In this document: positions 15,629-18,833 of the stretch, piece by piece
Position numbering within the stretch: the stretch's first letter is position 1
Layout: each line of letters begins with the position of its first letter
Source: an uncultured Marvinbryantia sp.
GTDB taxonomy: Bacteria > Bacillota > Clostridia > Lachnospirales > Lachnospiraceae
Assembly: GCA_934373455.1 (NCBI GenBank)
Contig: CAKRON010000053.1
Span: 1 to 18,833 of the forward strand
DNA: 18,833 nt
Direction: 5' to 3'
Translations under genes and position numbers: made by a program
Notes under the pieces: model-generated
Seen by the model: only the letters and a program-made list of their open reading frames with translations
Database searches by the model: none
Told to the model about the DNA's origin: nothing

Positions 15629-16321
15629 ATGCAGTTATCAAAAAGATTAGATGCAGTAGTAAAGCTGGCAGGAAAATGCAGCTGTGTGGCGGATGTAGGT
15701 ACAGATCATGGTTATATACCAATTTATATGGTACAAAATCAACTGGCACAGAGTGCCATTGCCATGGATGTAAATAAAGGACCACTGGAACGGGCAGACA
15801 GTAACATAAGAGCATATCGCATGAAGGAAAAGATACAGACCAGATTATCAGACGGCGTGGCGGCATTAAAAGAGAAAGAAGCAGATACCGTAATCATTGC
15901 AGGAATGGGAGGACTTTTGACAATTCGCATTCTGGAAGCAGGAGAGAAAGTACTGAAAAGTGTAAAGACACTGGTTCTTCAGCCACAGTCTGAAATTGGT
16001 CTGGTCAGAAAGTATCTGGCTGAACATGGATATCAGATTACAGCCGAAGATATGGTGCTGGATGAGGGAAAATATTATCCAATGATGCGTGCAGAGCATG
16101 GAACCCAGGATAAGTGGAACGCGCAGGAATATGAGTTTGGTAAGTATTTGATACAGGATAAGAATCCTGTTTTAATGGAATTTTTAAAGAAAGAAGAAAA
16201 ACTCTGTCAGGAGATTCTTTCATCGATAAAAGGAAAACAGGGAGAACATATTGAAAGAAGACAGACAGAAGTGGAAGAAAGACAGCGGTTGATTTCTCTT
16301 ACAAAGGAGCAGATGATATGA
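15629..16321 (+). CDS. trmK: tRNA (adenine-22-N1)-methyltransferase
   Basis: A 230-residue SAM-dependent methyltransferase that makes m1A22 in tRNA. Motif I is CVADVGTDHGYIP (about 19-31, D22, G24), a pattern typical of TrmK/YqfN, and the downstream catalytic-region motif IIAGMGG is at 89-95. A C-terminal coiled-coil-like tail, rich in Glu, Lys and Arg (about 175-230), is also typical of this family. I chose ATG 15629 because GGAGA (15616-15620) lies 8 bases before it; an in-frame TTG at 15614, inside dnaG, has no site. Its stop overlaps the nif3 start (ATGA). The trmK-nif3 pairing is conserved in Firmicutes and supports the name. Confidence 0.92.
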   Translation: MQLSKRLDAVVKLAGKCSCVADVGTDHGYIPIYMVQNQLAQSAIAMDVNKGPLERADSNIRAYRMKEKIQTRLSDGVAALKEKEADTVIIAGMGGLLTIRILEAGEKVLKSVKTLVLQPQSEIGLVRKYLAEHGYQITAEDMVLDEGKYYPMMRAEHGTQDKWNAQEYEFGKYLIQDKNPVLMEFLKKEEKLCQEILSSIKGKQGEHIERRQTEVEERQRLISLTKEQMI

Positions 16322-17106
16322 TTATAAAAGAATTAACAGACAGACTGGAAGAACGGTATCCATTATGTAAAGCAGAAAGTTGGGATAATAGTGGATTACA
16401 GGTGGGAAGAAGAGAAAAAGAAATAAAAAAAGTGTTTCTTGCGCTGGATGCGACAGATGAAGTACTGGAAGAAGCAGCAGCATGGCATGCAGATCTTCTG
16501 TTGACACATCATCCGCTGATGTTATCGGGAGTTCGTCAGGTGGCGGAAGAATCGCTGACAGGTCATAAGATCTATACACTGATTCGTCATGATATCTGCC
16601 ATTATGCCATGCACACCAATTATGATGTGGTAGAAATGGGAGAAGCTGCAGGAAATATGCTGAAGCTTCAAAATACAGAGGTTCTTGAAGTAACCAGGAC
16701 CGATGAAAAAAGTGGTAAACCGGAAGGTATCGGAATCATAGGAGATTTACCTCAGCCAATTACAGTAGGCGAATGTGGACAGAATGTAAAACAGGCTTTT
16801 GGTCTGGATACGGTCAAGATTTTTGGTGATCTGTATCAGGTGATCAAACGGGTTGCTATTTGCCCGGGATCCGGTAAAAGTACGATTGGCACAGCGATTC
16901 AAAAGAAAGCACAGGCGATGATTACCGGAGATATAGGACATCATGATGGACTTGATGCAGTAGATCAGAAAATGGCAGTCATTGATGCAGGCCACTATGG
17001 AGTGGAACATATTTTTATAGAACGTATGGAACAATATCTAAAGATGCAGTTTCCACACCTGGAAGTTCGAAAAACAGAAAGTGGGAACCCTTTCAGAGTT
17101 ATTTAA
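16318..17106 (+). CDS. Nif3-like dinuclear metal centre protein
   Basis: A 262-residue Nif3/YqfO (DUF34) family protein, in the short form without the inserted domain seen in Bacillus YqfO. Metal-binding residues expected for the family are visible: LLTHHPL (H64, H65), HTNYDVV (D103), and AGHYGVEHIF (H226, E230); GDIGHHDG (204-211) is also conserved. Family members form toroidal hexamers with two metals per subunit; a GTP cyclohydrolase-like or metal-chaperone role has been suggested, but the true function is unsettled. The start overlaps the trmK stop by 4 bases and is preceded by AAAGGAG (16303-16309), so the two are translationally coupled. Confidence 0.9.
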   Translation: MIIKELTDRLEERYPLCKAESWDNSGLQVGRREKEIKKVFLALDATDEVLEEAAAWHADLLLTHHPLMLSGVRQVAEESLTGHKIYTLIRHDICHYAMHTNYDVVEMGEAAGNMLKLQNTEVLEVTRTDEKSGKPEGIGIIGDLPQPITVGECGQNVKQAFGLDTVKIFGDLYQVIKRVAICPGSGKSTIGTAIQKKAQAMITGDIGHHDGLDAVDQKMAVIDAGHYGVEHIFIERMEQYLKMQFPHLEVRKTESGNPFRVI

Positions 17107-17127
17107 ATGCCAAAAGGAGGCTGGACA

Positions 17128-18795
17128 ATGCAGGAAAACATGTTACAGGTAAAGATTAACGGAAAAGAGAAGACATATCGTGAGGGAACTCGTTATCTGG
17201 ATATTGCGCTGGAATTTCAGAAAGAAGAAGACAGTAAAATTGTGTTGGCTTCTGTAAATGGAAAATTAAAAGAACTGAAAAAAAAGGTAAAAGAGGGAGA
17301 TCATGTTACTTTTCTTACGCTGAAGGATAAAAATGGATTTATGACTTATCGGCGCAGTATGATATTGCTGATGCTAAAGGCTATATATACAGTGGGTGGC
17401 TTTGACCTGGTGGATCAGGTTGGTATCCACTATTCCGTCGGTGACGGATTTTATGTGACAATTGCCGGAATGAATCATATAGAGTCATCTTTCTTGTCTC
17501 AGGTGGAAAAGGAAATGCGTGAAATGGTAGAAAAAAAGCTGCCAATCACAAAGACATCGGTTTCTACAGATGATGCCATAGATTTATTTCACAGACTGGG
17601 CATGCAGGATAAGGAAAAATTATTCCACTATCGAATCGCTTCCAGAGTCAATATTTATGATCTGGCAGGATTTAAAGATTATTTTTACGGATATATGGTA
17701 CCGGATACCAGTTATTTGGATTTGTTTGCGTTGATCCCTTATGACGAAGGGTTTGTATTGCAGATGCCGAAACGGGCAGACAGAAATAAGATGGCAGAGT
17801 TAAAGGTAGATGAAAAGCTGTTTCAGGTGCAGAAAGAGTCTCTGAAATGGGGCGAGATGATGAACATTCGGACGGTAGGAGATCTGAATGAACGAATTGT
17901 GGCAGATGGCGTGCATGAGCTGATGCTTGTACAGGAAGCATTACAGGAGAAAAAAATCAGTGAAATTGCATCTATGATTGCATCACATCCAGAAAAAAAA
18001 CTGATCATGATTGCAGGACCATCCTCTTCCGGAAAGACTACATTTTCACACCGCCTTTCCACACAGCTTACAGCAAATGGCATGAAACCACATCCGATTC
18101 CGATGGACAATTATTTTGTAGAACGGGAAGATACACCACGGGATGAAGATGGAAATATGGACTTCGAATGTCTGGAAGCGTTGGATATTGAATTATTTAA
18201 TCGTAATATGACAGATTTGCTTGCCGGAAAAGCAGTAGATATGCCGGTATTTAATTTTAAGACAGGAAAGAAGGAATATAAAGGGAATATACTTCAGCTG
18301 GGAGCAGATGATGTATTGGTAATCGAAGGCATTCATGGATTGGATGACAGACTCTCTTATACCTTACCAAAGGAAAGCAAATTTAAGATTTATATCAGTG
18401 CGTTGACGCAGCTGAACATTGATGAACATAATCGGATTCCTACGACAGATGGAAGACTTCTGCGCAGAATTGTCCGGGATGCCAGAACAAGAGGAACATC
18501 GGCGAAAGAAACGATAGCTATGTGGCCATCTGTCAGACGTGGTGAAGAGGCACATATTTTCCCATATCAGGAAGAGGCGGATGTAATGTTCAATTCTGCA
18601 CTGATCTATGAACTGGCAGTTCTGAAGGTGTATGCACAGCCGCTTCTGCTGGGAATTAAGCGAGAAGAACCGGAATATCAGGAAGCAAAGAGACTGTTGA
18701 AGTTTCTGGATTACTTTGTCAGTATTCCAAGTGAAAATATACCGCTGAATTCACTTTTACGGGAATTTGTAGGAGGAAGTTGTTACCAGGTGTAA
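17128..18795 (+). CDS. TGS-domain nucleoside (uridine-type) kinase
   Basis: A 555-residue fusion. The N-terminal TGS domain (about 4-65, MLQVKINGKEKTYREGTRY) and a following threonyl-tRNA synthetase second-domain-like part (about 70-215, with HYSVGDGFYV) precede a phosphoribulokinase/uridine kinase P-loop domain (about 285-500). The Walker A motif is GPSSSGKT at 297-304, with K303. Downstream are DNYFVERE, a probable substrate or metal aspartate region, and VLVIEGIHGLDD, a Walker B-like strand. The family is expected to phosphorylate a nucleoside using ATP or GTP; the role of the synthetase-like N-terminus is unknown. ATG 17128 is chosen because AAAAGGAGG (17112-17120) lies 7 bases before it; ATG 17107 lies upstream of that site and is unlikely. 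It follows nif3 by 21 bp. Confidence 0.9.
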   Translation: MQENMLQVKINGKEKTYREGTRYLDIALEFQKEEDSKIVLASVNGKLKELKKKVKEGDHVTFLTLKDKNGFMTYRRSMILLMLKAIYTVGGFDLVDQVGIHYSVGDGFYVTIAGMNHIESSFLSQVEKEMREMVEKKLPITKTSVSTDDAIDLFHRLGMQDKEKLFHYRIASRVNIYDLAGFKDYFYGYMVPDTSYLDLFALIPYDEGFVLQMPKRADRNKMAELKVDEKLFQVQKESLKWGEMMNIRTVGDLNERIVADGVHELMLVQEALQEKKISEIASMIASHPEKKLIMIAGPSSSGKTTFSHRLSTQLTANGMKPHPIPMDNYFVEREDTPRDEDGNMDFECLEALDIELFNRNMTDLLAGKAVDMPVFNFKTGKKEYKGNILQLGADDVLVIEGIHGLDDRLSYTLPKESKFKIYISALTQLNIDEHNRIPTTDGRLLRRIVRDARTRGTSAKETIAMWPSVRRGEEAHIFPYQEEADVMFNSALIYELAVLKVYAQPLLLGIKREEPEYQEAKRLLKFLDYFVSIPSENIPLNSLLREFVGGSCYQV

Positions 18796-18796
18796 T

Positions 18797-18833
18797 ATGA
18801 TGCAACTGGGCAGGAAAATCGTTGCTTCAGGCT
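18797..18833 (+). CDS. Possible start of the next gene, cut by the window edge
   Basis: Two in-frame ATG codons (18797 and 18800) follow the kinase stop, with AGGTG (18788-18792) at a workable distance from the second. The reading frame, MMQLGRKIVASG, is open to the window end. Only 12 codons are visible, so neither the product nor the reality of the gene can be established. Confidence 0.3.
   Translation, partial: MMQLGRKIVASG

Noticed and set aside
17107..17127. Upstream ATG for the nucleoside kinase
   Set aside because: It precedes the strong AAAAGGAGG site, which belongs to the ATG at 17128; the extra seven residues are mostly the translated ribosome binding site.
1..18833. Search by eye for CRISPR, tRNA, rRNA, IS ends, attachment sites, riboswitch- or T-box-like leaders and defence genes
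   Set aside because: No repeated spacer units, transposase or integrase genes, GGTTC/T-loop patterns or long structured leaders were seen; the intergenic gaps are too short apart from 2210-2491, which is explained by promoters and palindromes.

Overview
The window reads as chromosomal DNA from a low-to-moderate GC Firmicute, most likely a Lachnospiraceae-type gut Clostridium. This rests on strong AAGGAGG-type ribosome binding sites, A/T-rich codon use, H15/S46-type HPr, the comEA/comEC/dnaG/trmK/nif3 gene content, and a TGS-domain nucleoside kinase next to nif3. Genes are densely packed. I see no tRNA, rRNA, CRISPR array, insertion sequence, phage gene or long repeat. The content is mostly housekeeping, and I do not see a wholly novel system. 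The odd points are in gene order and in the non-coding DNA between genes.

Region 1 (1-970): an HPr phosphocarrier gene and nth (endonuclease III), closed by a hairpin that also lies at the end of the convergent argG. Region 2 (983-6197): arginine biosynthesis. argG runs leftward alone, and a divergent operon argC - GNAT acetyltransferase - argB - argD runs rightward. The 282-bp spacer has a sigma-A-like promoter for each side and a cluster of ARG-box-like palindromes about 21 bp apart. No argJ is present; a small GNAT protein sits where argJ is often found. The ArgB N-terminus has the extra helix typical of arginine-inhibited enzymes. argD ends in a strong intrinsic terminator whose 3' arm is also the ribosome binding site of the next gene.

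Region 3 (6198-6626): a stand-alone small DMT/YdcZ-type membrane protein. Region 4 (6754-12789): comEA (lipoprotein form), an OmpR-type response regulator, a short GNRA-loop terminator or attenuator, a HAMP histidine kinase, a two-GerMN-domain lipoprotein, and comEC. The two DNA-uptake genes therefore flank a two-component system plus lipoprotein, an order that resembles mtrA-mtrB-lpqB of Actinobacteria.

Region 5 (12811-18795): a co-directional run of dGTPase, dnaG primase, trmK, nif3 and a TGS-domain nucleoside kinase, with spacings from -4 to about 21 bp. The usual sigma-factor gene (rpoD/sigA) between dnaG and trmK is absent; the two genes are 4 bp apart. The last 38 bases may hold the start of another gene.

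Working together: region 2 makes arginine from glutamate through acetylated intermediates and is probably controlled by arginine, both at DNA level (ArgR/AhrC type) and at ArgB. Regions 4 and 5 look like one long, mostly uninterrupted transcription unit for envelope sensing, DNA uptake, replication priming, tRNA modification and nucleotide metabolism.
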